Source: UMGS172 sp045648145
GTDB lineage: Bacteria; Bacillota; Clostridia; Oscillospirales; Acutalibacteraceae
Reading direction: 5' to 3'
Assembly: GCA_045648145.1 (NCBI GenBank)
Contig: JAZRNK010000026.1
Span: 1 to 64,000, forward strand
DNA length: 64,000 bases
Position 1 is the first letter of the stretch. The number at the start of each line of letters is the position of its first letter. A model generated the notes under the pieces. The model was not told the origin of the DNA. It saw only the letters and a list, made by a program, of their open reading frames with translations, and searched no databases. Shown one piece after another: positions 50,557-59,120 of the stretch. The position numbers and the translations under genes are program-made.

Positions 50557-52401
50557 TTAAATTACCTCTTTGATTAATTTAACAATCGATTCAGTATCCA
50601 AAGAATACACTTTTCTTTGATTTTGAACCTTTGCGTGTTTAACAAAACCGTCAATAGCGTGTGGATAATAGTTACCTTTATAGCCTTTAGACAGCAAACA
50701 AAAGCCAACACGCTCGGCAACACCGCCGTTTTTAACACCTTCCTCGAAGAAGAAAATATTATCGTATTTTACAAGTGTTTCAAACAAAGTATCAGATAAA
50801 GGATTTAAAACATTAAGTTTGACTACTGTTATCTCTTTACCCTGTTTATCAAGTATTGTTTTAGCGTTAAAAGCTTCAGCAAAGGTCGTACCGTAAGTAA
50901 CCACAGCAGTTTTGGATGAACCGAAAACCGAAAATTCACCACTAAAATCGAAATTGCTAATCACTTCATACTCGCAGCCTTTAGGATAACGGATAACGGC
51001 TACTCCCTGCGGATTTTCAAGTCTGTTTTTCAAAATGGTACACAGTTCATTATAGGTTGAAGGTGAATATATTTTTACGTTGGGAACAGTTGACAAAAAA
51101 GCCACATCAAAAAGACCTTGATGTGTTTCACCATCATCACCAACAAAGCCTGCACGGTCAACAGCAAAAGTAACAGGCAAATTAGCAATGGCGACATCGT
51201 GTATAATCTGGTCATATCCTCGCTGTAAAAAGGTAGAATAAACCGCAAATACAGGCTTAAATCCTTTTTGTGCCAATCCTGCCGCAAAGGTAACAGCATG
51301 TTCCTCCGCAATTCCAACATCGAAAAAGCGTGACTTGAACTGTTGCGAAAAGCCATAAAGACCGGTACCCATAGTCATAGCCGCTGTAATAGCGCAAATT
51401 TTATCATCGTTAGCGGCTAATTTGCAAAGTTCTTCACCAAAAACATGAGAAAAATCGGTTTTATTTGTTTTAGTAACACCGTTTTCAACATCAAAGCTGC
51501 CAACACCATGGTACAGTCCCGGATTAGTTTCGGCAGGCTTATATCCCTTTCCTTTAACGGTCTTAACATGTATAAGCACCGGTCTGTTCTGCTCTTTAGC
51601 TATATTTAAAACATCGGTAAGACTGTCTATATTATGACCGTCAATCGGTCCCATATAGTAAAAGCCTAACGACTCAAAAATGTTACTATCGTAGATAGCA
51701 TTTTTGAGCATAGCCTTAATTTTAAACACAAAAGAACGCAGTTTTTTACCAATAAACGGTATTTTTAAGAGAAAATTTTCAACGCCTGATTTAAACTTAA
51801 AATAACGGCGGCGTGTACGAATTTTACTTAAATGCTTTGATAAAGCTCCACGGTTAGCCGATATTGACATTTTGTTATCGTTTAAAATAACGATAAAATT
51901 TTTATCTTTCTTATTTACATTGTTAAAGGCTTCATAAGCCATACCGCCCGTAAGCGCACCATCACCAACAACGGCAACAGAATAATGATTGTTGTTTAAC
52001 AGTTCGTTAGCTTTAACAACACCATATGCCGACGAAACTGAAGTACTGCTGTGTCCCGAAACAAAAGAATCGTGTTGGCTCTCATCAGGACGCATAAAGC
52101 CGGACAAACCGCCTTCGGTACGGATAGAACAAAAATCATTATATCGTCCTGTAAGCAGTTTATGGGTATAACACTGATGACCGACATCAAACAAAATAAG
52201 GTCATCAGGCGAATTGAACACCTTGTGTAATGCAACGGTAAGTTCAACCGTTCCTAAGTTTGCAGCCAAATGACCACCGTTTTTAGAAACCGTGTTAATT
52301 ATACAGTCGCGTATTTCATCACATAAAACAAGCGTTTCTTCATTATTCAGTTTTTTAACATCTAAAGGACCTTCAATCCTATTTAAAAAACTATAATTCA
52401 T
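50557..52401 (-). CDS. dxs: 1-deoxy-D-xylulose-5-phosphate synthase
   Basis: 614 residues from the ATG at 52401; a TTG six bases upstream is less likely. Thiamine-diphosphate motif VVGDGALTGGMAYEAFNNV, the HSSTSVSSAYGV His, and in the C-terminal half DVGIAEEHAVTFAAGLA with the catalytic Glu and DRAGFVGDDGETHQG. It joins pyruvate and glyceraldehyde-3-P, the first step of the MEP isoprenoid route. The next gene upstream, ispA, uses the product of this pathway. Confidence 0.95.
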   Translation of the reverse strand: MNYSFLNRIEGPLDVKKLNNEETLVLCDEIRDCIINTVSKNGGHLAANLGTVELTVALHKVFNSPDDLILFDVGHQCYTHKLLTGRYNDFCSIRTEGGLSGFMRPDESQHDSFVSGHSSTSVSSAYGVVKANELLNNNHYSVAVVGDGALTGGMAYEAFNNVNKKDKNFIVILNDNKMSISANRGALSKHLSKIRTRRRYFKFKSGVENFLLKIPFIGKKLRSFVFKIKAMLKNAIYDSNIFESLGFYYMGPIDGHNIDSLTDVLNIAKEQNRPVLIHVKTVKGKGYKPAETNPGLYHGVGSFDVENGVTKTNKTDFSHVFGEELCKLAANDDKICAITAAMTMGTGLYGFSQQFKSRFFDVGIAEEHAVTFAAGLAQKGFKPVFAVYSTFLQRGYDQIIHDVAIANLPVTFAVDRAGFVGDDGETHQGLFDVAFLSTVPNVKIYSPSTYNELCTILKNRLENPQGVAVIRYPKGCEYEVISNFDFSGEFSVFGSSKTAVVTYGTTFAEAFNAKTILDKQGKEITVVKLNVLNPLSDTLFETLVKYDNIFFFEEGVKNGGVAERVGFCLLSKGYKGNYYPHAIDGFVKHAKVQNQRKVYSLDTESIVKLIKEVI

Positions 52402-52417
52402 AAACAATCCCTAACAA

Positions 52418-53284
52418 TTATTTTTTTCGTTGTGCTAACTCCAACGCGAAGTTTTTAAGTCCTTCGGCAGACTCTCCAAAGCAATCAAGACATTTTATTG
52501 CCTCAGCAGTTAATCTATCAACCTCTGCTTGTGCTTTTTCAAGCCCAACATAAGATACATAGGTGGATTTATTTGCTTCACTGTCACTGCCTATCGGTTT
52601 TCCTAAAACCTCACTTGTGCTTGTAATATCAAGAATATCGTCCATTATCTGAAATGCTAAGCCTAAATTTTCGGCAAATTTAGCAGCAGCATTGATTTGG
52701 TCATCATCAGCTTTGCCGATAATACAACCGATTTTAGCAGCCGCAACCAACAACGCACCTGTTTTTAACCTATACATTTCTAAAACTGACGGAAGGGGTG
52801 CTTTAATATTTTCATATTTTAAATCAATGACCTGACCGCCTATCATGCCGTTAATTCCCGCGCATTCAGCTAAAACCTTTGCAGCCTTTAAAACGGCATT
52901 TGCATCGACATCTTTGGTAGATAATGCGATATTAAACGCTTCGGTAAGTAATGCATCACCGGCAAGCAAAGCCGTCGACTCACCAAACGCTATATGGCAG
53001 GATGGCTTACCTCGGCGAAAATCGTCGTTATCCATACACGGAAGGTCGTCATGTATCAAAGAGTACGTGTGTATCATTTCGAGCGCACAGGCAAAATTTA
53101 AAGCCTTTTCAGGCACATTGCCGCTTACTCTCGTAAACTCCATCATCAAGCACGGTCTGATTCTTTTACCACCTGCAGACAAGCTATATAAAACTGCATC
53201 ATTAAGACTACTGTATTCGCTATTTTTATTTGCAAAAATGTCTGCAAACGAATTTTCAATTAAAGGAATATAATTTTCAAACAT
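52418..53284 (-). CDS. ispA: Farnesyl diphosphate synthase (polyprenyl synthetase)
   Basis: 288 residues. The first aspartate-rich motif SLIHDDLPCMDND lies near 82 and the second FQIMDDILDITSTSE near 220, with RIRPCL and GGQVIDL also typical. It condenses IPP with DMAPP/GPP into farnesyl-PP for undecaprenol and menaquinone-type lipids. Cluster position between xseB and dxs is conserved in Firmicutes. Confidence 0.94.
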   Translation of the reverse strand: MFENYIPLIENSFADIFANKNSEYSSLNDAVLYSLSAGGKRIRPCLMMEFTRVSGNVPEKALNFACALEMIHTYSLIHDDLPCMDNDDFRRGKPSCHIAFGESTALLAGDALLTEAFNIALSTKDVDANAVLKAAKVLAECAGINGMIGGQVIDLKYENIKAPLPSVLEMYRLKTGALLVAAAKIGCIIGKADDDQINAAAKFAENLGLAFQIMDDILDITSTSEVLGKPIGSDSEANKSTYVSYVGLEKAQAEVDRLTAEAIKCLDCFGESAEGLKNFALELAQRKK

Positions 53285-53295
53285 TTACACACCTA

Positions 53296-53484
53296 TTATT
53301 CACTATAATCAGAAAGTTTTTCAATTTTTTGTTTGGCATCCTCAAGCTGTTTTTTACACTTTGCCGAAAGCTCGGTGCCTTTTGAAAAAAGCTCAATAGA
53401 TTCGTCTAAACTGCAATCACCGGATTCAAGCTTTTGAACAATCTTTTCAAGCTCTGCTAAATTATTTTCAAATGAATTACTCAT
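53296..53484 (-). CDS. xseB: Exodeoxyribonuclease VII small subunit
   Basis: 62 residues from the ATG at 53484 (GAAAGGA upstream), a usual size. FENNLAELEKIVQKLESGDCSLDESIELFSKGTEL is the family pattern of two helices. It forms exonuclease VII with XseA. Start overlaps the end of xseA. Confidence 0.93.
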   Translation of the reverse strand: MSNSFENNLAELEKIVQKLESGDCSLDESIELFSKGTELSAKCKKQLEDAKQKIEKLSDYSE

Positions 53485-53485
53485 A

Positions 53486-54688
53486 TCAAGCATTCCTTTC
53501 AACACTTTTAACAACACATTCTGCTTTGCCATCTGACAAAATCAAGTCTAATGAATCGTTCTCTGATAAGCTATCAACAGTTTTAACTGCTTTGCCGTCT
53601 TTTTCGGCAATAGCGTAACCTCTTAACAAAGTCTTAGCAGGATTTAAAGCATCCAATTTAGAAGTAAAATTGATTAATTTAACTGAGGTTTCAGAATAAA
53701 CATTTGAAAAACTGTTGGTAAGCTTTGAATAGAGGTTATCAAGCCTTATCGACAGCATTTCGGTAAAGTAATTCTTATCACATATAACCTTACTTTTCGA
53801 TAAAATGTTGTAGACCTCAACGCCGCGATTATATTTAGAAAACATAGCGTTATATGCTCTGTCGTTCAACGATTTAATGTTTAAAACAAATTCGTTAATA
53901 TCTGGCACAGCCAATTCTGCCGCAGCAGACGGTGTAGGAGCACGAAGGTCTGCTGCAAAGTCACAAATCGTAAAATCTGTTTCGTGGCCTACAGCCGAAA
54001 TTACAGGGATATTAGAGGCATATATGTTACGTGCAAGTTGTTCATCATTAAAACACCACAAATCCTCAACCGAGCCACCACCGCGACCGACAATTATCAA
54101 ATCACAATCGGTACAGTTGTTTACGTCATTTATTGCCTTGATAATCTGATTTGCGGCCAAATCACCCTGAACGGAAACAGGACACAAAACAACCGACGCT
54201 ATCGGCCATCTACGTTCCAAAATCGTTAGCATATCGTGAACAGCAGCACCCGTTGCAGACGTAATAACAGCAATTTTTTTAGGGAACTTTGGTAAAGGAC
54301 GATTGTTGTTAAAAACACCTTCTTTTAAAAGCTTTTCCTTTAACTGTTGAAAAGCCAAAGCAATACTACCGGCACCATCAGGTTGAAGCTCGGTAATATA
54401 AAGCTGATACTGTCCCTCTTTCTCGTAAACGCTTATATATCCACGACATATTACCTTCATACCGTCTTGTGGCAAAAACTTTAAATTTACGGCGTTGCTT
54501 TTGAACATTACCGAACGAACAGCAGCGCCCTCATCTTTTAAAGAAAAATAAATATGACCGCTAAACGAATTGATTTTCAGATTTGAAATTTCACCACTGA
54601 CAAAAACGTTTTTAAGGTTATTATCATCGTCTAATATCGAACGGATGTACTTATTAAGTTGTGAAACAGTAATCAAAGTACCGTTCAA
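53486..54688 (-). CDS. xseA: Exodeoxyribonuclease VII large subunit
   Basis: About 400 residues. The TTG at 54688 is favoured by distance to AAGGTG; a GTG nine bases upstream (54697) is the alternative. The N-terminal OB fold has TLITVSQLNKYIRSIL and GEISNLKINSFSGHIYFSLKD; the nuclease domain has AVITSATGAAVHDM, IIVGRGGGSVEDLW, AVGHETDFTICDFAADLRAPTPSAAAE. It degrades ssDNA in both directions. Confidence 0.94.
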   Translation of the reverse strand: MNGTLITVSQLNKYIRSILDDDNNLKNVFVSGEISNLKINSFSGHIYFSLKDEGAAVRSVMFKSNAVNLKFLPQDGMKVICRGYISVYEKEGQYQLYITELQPDGAGSIALAFQQLKEKLLKEGVFNNNRPLPKFPKKIAVITSATGAAVHDMLTILERRWPIASVVLCPVSVQGDLAANQIIKAINDVNNCTDCDLIIVGRGGGSVEDLWCFNDEQLARNIYASNIPVISAVGHETDFTICDFAADLRAPTPSAAAELAVPDINEFVLNIKSLNDRAYNAMFSKYNRGVEVYNILSKSKVICDKNYFTEMLSIRLDNLYSKLTNSFSNVYSETSVKLINFTSKLDALNPAKTLLRGYAIAEKDGKAVKTVDSLSENDSLDLILSDGKAECVVKSVERNA

Positions 54689-54705
54689 ATAAATCACACC
54701 TTAAA

Positions 54706-55104
54706 TCAAATTGTTTTGACTATTGTACCAAGAACACCATTTACAAAGGATGCATCATCCTTGGTTGAATACTTTTTGCAAAGCTCGACCGCCTCGTCGA
54801 TAGAAACCGCAGTAGGAATGTCATCAATATAAAGAATTTCAAAAACGGCAAGGCGCAACAACGATAACGAAACCTTAGAAATTCTGCTAATAGTCCATCC
54901 GGTAAGGTTTTTAGAGATTAACTCGTCAATCTTCTCAATATTATCAAAAGTACCTGCAACGGCTGAAACCACATAACCGTCACCGTCTTCTAAAAAATCT
55001 CTGCTTTCCTTTGCAAGCGAAATCAACTCATCAACATCATATTGATTAAAGTTTTTTTCAAAAATCAAAATAAATGCCTGTTCTCTTGCTTCTTTTCTTG
55101 TCAT
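54706..55104 (-). CDS. nusB: Transcription antitermination factor NusB
   Basis: 132 residues from the ATG at 55104. MTRKEAREQAFILIFEKNF starts the helical family fold; ISRISKVSLSLLRLAVFEILYIDDIPTAVSIDEAVELCKKYSTKDDASFVNGVLGTI contains the signature region. With NusE it promotes rRNA antitermination. First gene of the minus-strand nusB-recN cluster. Confidence 0.94.
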   Translation of the reverse strand: MTRKEAREQAFILIFEKNFNQYDVDELISLAKESRDFLEDGDGYVVSAVAGTFDNIEKIDELISKNLTGWTISRISKVSLSLLRLAVFEILYIDDIPTAVSIDEAVELCKKYSTKDDASFVNGVLGTIVKTI

Positions 55105-55203
55105 AGCTAACACCACCAACAAATATTCATTTGTATGTATTTTTATTCATTTTATATAATACTACAATATAATCTATATTTCAAGATTATAATTGACGAT
55201 TAC

Positions 55204-55232
55204 TTGACAAAAAGATTAAATTAATGTATATT
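55204..55232 (+). promoter_or_regulatory. SigA-type promoter for the DivIVA-like/fumarase beta unit
   Basis: TTGACA at 55204-55209, 17-base spacer, TATATT at 55227-55232, followed by GGAG just before the GTG at 55264. It is divergent from nusB. Confidence 0.65.
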
Positions 55233-55263
55233 TTTCATATAAAATTTGTGGAGTTGAAAACAA

Positions 55264-55833
55264 GTGTCTACTAAATTCAGAAACAGTTTTTTCGGTTTTA
55301 ATAAAGAAGACGTACTCACCTACGTTGTTTCTACCAGAGAAAAAGAAAATACTCTCTCAACAAAAAACGAGGCTTTGTCTAAAGAATTAGATAAAGTCAA
55401 GACACTCTATGCAGAGCTTTTAGATAACTTTAACGAACTTAACGATAAATACAATTTAGCTCAAGATGAGTTAACCGATTACAGAAACCGTGAAGAATCG
55501 CTTACAAGAATAAGTGAAGGTATCGGCAAGCTATACTTGGTTGCTCAAACTAACGCTAAAACTATTATAAATTCCGCAAAAGAAAACGTCGAAATTTCCT
55601 CAAAAGCTGTTGACAATAATTTGGAAATGGCAAGCGCAGCTCAGACAGATTTTGACGAAATTAATGCATCTTTAAACGAAAAAGCTAAGGCATTCACGGA
55701 AGAAATCAATATGCTTCGTGCAAGACTTGATGAAACTAAAGCTACTATTGAAAAAAACACCTCGGTTATAGAAAAATCCGAGACTCAACTTGATACACTT
55801 ATTGAAACCGTTGAAATGGAAGTTTCTAAATGA
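55264..55833 (+). CDS. DivIVA/GpsB-like coiled-coil protein
   Basis: 189 residues, GTG start. The first part FRNSFFGFNKEDVLTYV matches the N-terminal membrane-binding loop of DivIVA-domain proteins (F-x-GF-N-x-x-D/E-V). The rest is nearly all coiled coil. Such proteins mark division sites or poles. It overlaps the fumarase beta gene by 4 bases, an unusual operon partner. Confidence 0.65.
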   Translation: MSTKFRNSFFGFNKEDVLTYVVSTREKENTLSTKNEALSKELDKVKTLYAELLDNFNELNDKYNLAQDELTDYRNREESLTRISEGIGKLYLVAQTNAKTIINSAKENVEISSKAVDNNLEMASAAQTDFDEINASLNEKAKAFTEEINMLRARLDETKATIEKNTSVIEKSETQLDTLIETVEMEVSK

Positions 55834-56363
55834 AAGCCTTATACATAAACACCTCTGACTTCCCTGCTGCAGCTAACGACATAAATGCAGGTGATAAAGT
55901 TTATCTTTCGGGCACTGTGTATACCGCACGTGATGCTGCACATAAAAGAATAATCGAATGTATAAATAATAATTCTTCCTTGCCATTTGATTTGAACGGC
56001 GCAACCATTTACTATGCAGGACCTACGCCTACACCTGAAGGCTTGACCATCGGTAGTTGCGGTCCAACCACTTCCGGCAGAATGGACTGTTTTACTCCTA
56101 CCCTGCTTGATTTAGGTCTTGCTTGTATGATCGGTAAAGGCGAACGAAATGTGGCGGTTTGTAATTCTATAATAAAAAATAAGGCCGTTTACCTGTGTGC
56201 CATCGGCGGCGCAGGTGCGTTAGCTTCAAAGTGCATCACAGCTTGTGAGGTAATAGCTTTTAATGACCTTGGATGTGAATCGGTCAAAAAACTTGAATTT
56301 AAGGATTTTCCCCTAATTGCAGCTATTGACTGCCATGGCGGTAATCTTTTTAAAACAGAATAA
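55830..56363 (+). CDS. fumB: Fumarate hydratase class I, beta subunit
   Basis: 177 residues. GDKVYLSGTVYTARDAAHKR, YYAGPTPTPEGLTIGSCGPTTSGRMD and GKGERN are the C-terminal fumarase domain motifs that carry the catalytic Arg/Lys and the Fe-S-near substrate loop. It pairs with the alpha subunit at 14803, encoded 40 kb away, to hydrate fumarate. The ATG overlaps the end of the coiled-coil gene, so its expression is tied to that gene rather than to the alpha subunit. Confidence 0.92.
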   Translation: MKALYINTSDFPAAANDINAGDKVYLSGTVYTARDAAHKRIIECINNNSSLPFDLNGATIYYAGPTPTPEGLTIGSCGPTTSGRMDCFTPTLLDLGLACMIGKGERNVAVCNSIIKNKAVYLCAIGGAGALASKCITACEVIAFNDLGCESVKKLEFKDFPLIAAIDCHGGNLFKTE

Positions 56364-56371
56364 AAAATAAC

Positions 56372-56400
56372 TTGACATATTGAAGTTTTAAATCTATAAT
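56372..56400 (+). promoter_or_regulatory. Consensus SigA promoter of the tRNA-Ser transcript
   Basis: TTGACA at 56372-56377, exactly 17 bases, TATAAT at 56395-56400. This is the only perfect consensus promoter seen in the window, as expected for a stable-RNA gene. Confidence 0.85.
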
Positions 56401-56521
56401 ATTTCGTGTTGTGTGATGTGAATTTTTACGGTCACATTAACGAAAGACATATCGAATCGGGGCGCCTCGTTCGGTAAAATTTTAATATTACGTTATACTC
56501 CTTCGGGAGTTTAACATATAC
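56401..56521 (+). ncRNA. Structured leader upstream of tRNA-Ser
   Basis: About 115 bases transcribed before the tRNA. Stems: TTTCGT with ACGAAA enclosing TGTGA/TCACA, CGAATCGGGGC with GCCTCGTTCG, and ACTCC-TTCG-GGAGT directly before the tRNA. Leaders of tRNAs are normally short and simple; this may be a small RNA released by RNase P, or a processing leader. It matches no RNA family I can name. Confidence 0.35.
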
Positions 56522-56610
56522 GGAGACGTATCGAAGTGGTCATAACGGGGCTGACTCGAAATCAGTTAGGGAGCAATCCCCCGCGAGTTCGAATCTCGCC
56601 GTCTCCGCCA
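56522..56610 (+). tRNA. tRNA-Ser (anticodon CGA)
   Basis: GGAGACG...CGTCTCC acceptor stem, long variable arm (AGGGAGCAATCCCCC), GAGTTCGAATCTC T-arm, and CTGACTCGAAATCAG anticodon arm with anticodon CGA. GCCA end encoded. Class II tRNA. Confidence 0.95.
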
Positions 56611-56649
56611 AATAAACGGAAATCATGACGTAAGGTATGGTTTCCGTTT
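56590..56649 (+). repeat. 60-bp direct repeat at tRNA-Ser 3' end, copy 1 with terminator
   Basis: Runs from the tRNA T-arm (CGAATCTCGCC) through CCA and the AAACGGAAA/TTTCCGTTT terminator hairpin. A second copy at 56761-56820 matches at 58 of 60 positions, offset 171 bases. The hairpin ends the tRNA transcript. Confidence 0.85.
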
Positions 56650-56760
56650 ATTCTTTTAGTATAGCGAGATTCGAAAAGACCGGTTTGGCGTATGTCAAAT
56701 TGCGACCTTTCGGTGAACGGTCGCAAAGGTCGGGTGCGTGCCACAGCGACAGCGAGTGGG
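56650..56760. other. Spacer between tRNA-Ser repeats, no gene
   Basis: 111 bases holding an inverted copy of the T-arm core (GCGAGATTCG at about 56664) and a GCGACC/GGTCGC hairpin at about 56702-56724. No open frame of note. It may be what remains of an integrated element. Confidence 0.5.
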
Positions 56761-56820
56761 CGAATCTCGCCGTCTCCGCCAAATAAACGGAAATCGTGTC
56801 GTAAGGTATGGTTTCCGTTT
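56761..56820 (+). repeat. 60-bp direct repeat of tRNA-Ser 3' end, copy 2
   Basis: Begins CGAATCTCGCCGTCTCCGCC (last 21 bases of the tRNA), then the same terminator hairpin. The two mismatches to copy 1 lie in the hairpin loop (GTGTCG versus ATGACG). Confidence 0.85.
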
Positions 56821-56875
56821 TTATTTAACAGAATTCTACCTAACAAATATTTTTATTAATGTAAAAAGTAATCAA

Positions 56876-56908
56876 AAAAAGCAGTAGGGGTTTCCCCTAC
56901 TGCTTTTA
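56876..56908 (-). terminator. Terminator of the permease operon
   Basis: On the minus strand AAAAGCAGTAGGGG-AAAC-CCCTACTGCTTTTTTT: a 10-bp GC-containing stem with a long T-run, just after the permease stop. Confidence 0.88.
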
Positions 56909-56916
56909 ATATTTAA

Positions 56917-58332
56917 TTATTCTTCAACTATATCGTCAGGAGTAAGAGTGACAAGCTGATTGCCTTCGGGATTTTTCTTTCTGTAAAGTGCCATACTGAT
57001 ATACAAAAAAGCACCAACAGCACAGAAAATAACAAACGCAATCCAACCGCCCATATCCATCATCATACAAGAGCCGATAATTACCCAAAGAGAAATCAAC
57101 ATTCCCAATATAAAGAGTAATGTACCACAAGGAACCTTATAAGGACGTTTCCACTCAGGATGCTTAACACGCAAAACCAAAGCAGAAAGACAGCACATGA
57201 AATAAACTATACCTGCGGCTACGTTAGACATAGCATATACAAATGATACCCAGCTGTCACCGCTTCCTGCAGTAAAGATACAGAAAAATACAGTAAAGAG
57301 GAAAACGATTGTATTGGCTAATACAGGCTGTCCGTGTTTGTTAACCTTTGCAAAAGCACGAGGCAACTGATTCATTTCGGCAGCACCGTAAAGGACACGG
57401 GCAGATGAGGTCCAGAAGCCCATCAATGTTGTAAAAGCGTGGAGAACACCAGAAATAACGGCTATGTAGCCAAAAATAGGCATCATTTTATACATTGCAA
57501 TAAGTTCAGGCTCGGGCATACTCATTTTAGCAATTACGTCATACGGAGCCATACCACCGATTGCAAGAACTACAACTAAATACAATGCAGCAGGAACTAT
57601 CAAAGCAGAAAGAATAACCTTCCACATTTTTGAACGTGGGAAATTGGTTTCCTCAATCATAGTGGGAGTCATCTCAAAACCAATGAATTTCAAAGAGAAA
57701 GCTGCCATTGCCAAGAAGATACCACCAAAGCCTGCGGGGAATAATCCGCCTTTAAGTCCTTCTTTAGCACCGTCTTCTGAAACGGCAGTAAGATTTGCTA
57801 TATCCCAATGACCACTCAAGAATAAAGCGGCAGAAACAAGCAATGACATAACAATCATCGCAAAAAAGAATATGTTAGCAAGCTTGCCGAGAATATCAAT
57901 GTTAAAGTTAGAAATAATGTACCAAATAAGAGCAGTACCGATAGCAACCAAAGCCTTAGCAACAGGCGGAATTACTAAATTCGGGAAGAAATGACCAGCT
58001 GCTGTAATGAAAATAAAAGCCATCATAGCAGGTTCAACAACCTGTACTAAAAACATCATCCATTGAGTAACAAATCCTACCTTATGGTTAAAAGCATTGG
58101 TAGTCCATACGTCAACAGAACCTGCAAAAGGAAGCATACCGGTCAGCTCTGCAAAGGTTAAACCAACAGGAATTAAAAACAATGCTAAAATCGGGAAAAT
58201 AAATGCTGCACCAGCACCGGTCAAACCAAACCAGGTCGGAGCTTCTGCTAACCAGCCGCCTATAACGGCACCTGAAGCAATAGCAATCATTGAAATAAAA
58301 CTAAGATTTCTTTTTAATTTATTTTGTGACAT
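56917..58332 (-). CDS. APC-family amino acid permease
   Basis: 471 residues with about twelve helices. The N-terminal LSFISMIAIASGAVIGGWLAEAPTWFGLTG is the APC substrate loop (the unwound first helix), and FKFIGFEMTPTMIEETNFPRSKMWK follows in the middle. A cytoplasmic C-terminus is rich in charged residues. It is 17 bases downstream of the isochorismatase-family gene and behind the same glycine-type riboswitch, so glycine or a related compound is a reasonable substrate. Confidence 0.85.
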   Translation of the reverse strand: MSQNKLKRNLSFISMIAIASGAVIGGWLAEAPTWFGLTGAGAAFIFPILALFLIPVGLTFAELTGMLPFAGSVDVWTTNAFNHKVGFVTQWMMFLVQVVEPAMMAFIFITAAGHFFPNLVIPPVAKALVAIGTALIWYIISNFNIDILGKLANIFFFAMIVMSLLVSAALFLSGHWDIANLTAVSEDGAKEGLKGGLFPAGFGGIFLAMAAFSLKFIGFEMTPTMIEETNFPRSKMWKVILSALIVPAALYLVVVLAIGGMAPYDVIAKMSMPEPELIAMYKMMPIFGYIAVISGVLHAFTTLMGFWTSSARVLYGAAEMNQLPRAFAKVNKHGQPVLANTIVFLFTVFFCIFTAGSGDSWVSFVYAMSNVAAGIVYFMCCLSALVLRVKHPEWKRPYKVPCGTLLFILGMLISLWVIIGSCMMMDMGGWIAFVIFCAVGAFLYISMALYRKKNPEGNQLVTLTPDDIVEE

Positions 58333-58349
58333 ACCATTTTTCCTCTCTG

Positions 58350-59039
58350 TTATTTAATTGCATTAAGCAATTCTTCGGTATTAATAACGTGACAATAAAT
58401 ATTGTTAAGAATTTCAAGCTCGTTGTCTTGAATTTTTTGTGTAGATGCCATACAAGCATCTTCAATAAGCCAAACCTTAAAGCTCTCGTCAGCAAGGCTT
58501 CTTACAGTGCCTGAAACACACTGGTCAGTAAGAACACCGGTGCATACAACGGTATCAATACCCATATTTTGAAACCAAAGACGAAGCGGAGTACCTGCAA
58601 GAGCACTGTCCGTAGTTTTCGTAACTACAATTTCATCATCAAGCGGTGCAAGTTCGGGCACTATTTCGGCAGACGGAGTACCGGGTGGAAGCAAAAGCTC
58701 ATTATAACCGGTTGCTTTCTGGTCGAGTGAACGGTCAGCACCGTTTTTCTTTTGACATTGAATTTTAGCAAAGGCTACCTCTATACCCTTCTCACGAAAG
58801 GCTTTAAGTATCTTTTGGTTGTTGGGCACTACAACATCATCAATTTTTTTGTAGAAAGGCTCCCAACGTTCGATTTCTTTCTTCTCTGCTTCTGTAGGAT
58901 TAACATAACTGGGACGTGTAATAAACACGTGCTGCATATCAATTACCAACAGAGCAGTTTTTTTGGGGTCAATAATAATTTCACCCATGTCCATATCATT
59001 CTCATAATAGAATGATACGTGGCGGTCATTAACGCGCAT
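58350..59039 (-). CDS. Isochorismatase-family cysteine hydrolase
   Basis: 229 residues, AGGAGG ribosome site. Triad residues: Asp in ALLVIDMQHVF near 33, Lys in VVTKTTDSALAG near 138 and Cys in CTGVLTDQCVSGTVR near 170 with the cis-peptide Val-Leu. The family includes N-carbamoylsarcosine amidase, nicotinamidase and biuret/ureido hydrolases. Its place behind a glycine-type riboswitch and before an amino acid permease suggests release of glycine or sarcosine from an amide or ureido precursor. Confidence 0.85.
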   Translation of the reverse strand: MRVNDRHVSFYYENDMDMGEIIIDPKKTALLVIDMQHVFITRPSYVNPTEAEKKEIERWEPFYKKIDDVVVPNNQKILKAFREKGIEVAFAKIQCQKKNGADRSLDQKATGYNELLLPPGTPSAEIVPELAPLDDEIVVTKTTDSALAGTPLRLWFQNMGIDTVVCTGVLTDQCVSGTVRSLADESFKVWLIEDACMASTQKIQDNELEILNNIYCHVINTEELLNAIK

Positions 59040-59065
59040 AACTATCCTCCTAAAATTTTTTTGTC

Positions 59066-59098
59066 AAAAATAAAAGAGTCGGTTAAAAAGCCGACTCT
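59066..59098 (-). terminator. Riboswitch expression-platform terminator
   Basis: On the minus strand AGAGTCGG-CTTTTTAA-CCGACTCT followed by TTTATTTTT, between the aptamer and the AGGAGG of the hydrolase gene. Ligand binding would decide whether this stem forms. Confidence 0.75.
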
Positions 59099-59120
59099 CA
59101 AAAGCAACAAAAAAATAATC

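Noticed and set aside
56562..56846. Minus-strand frame with repeated GDGEIR-type peptide
   Set aside because: Created by the antisense of the duplicated tRNA-Ser 3' end; no ribosome site.
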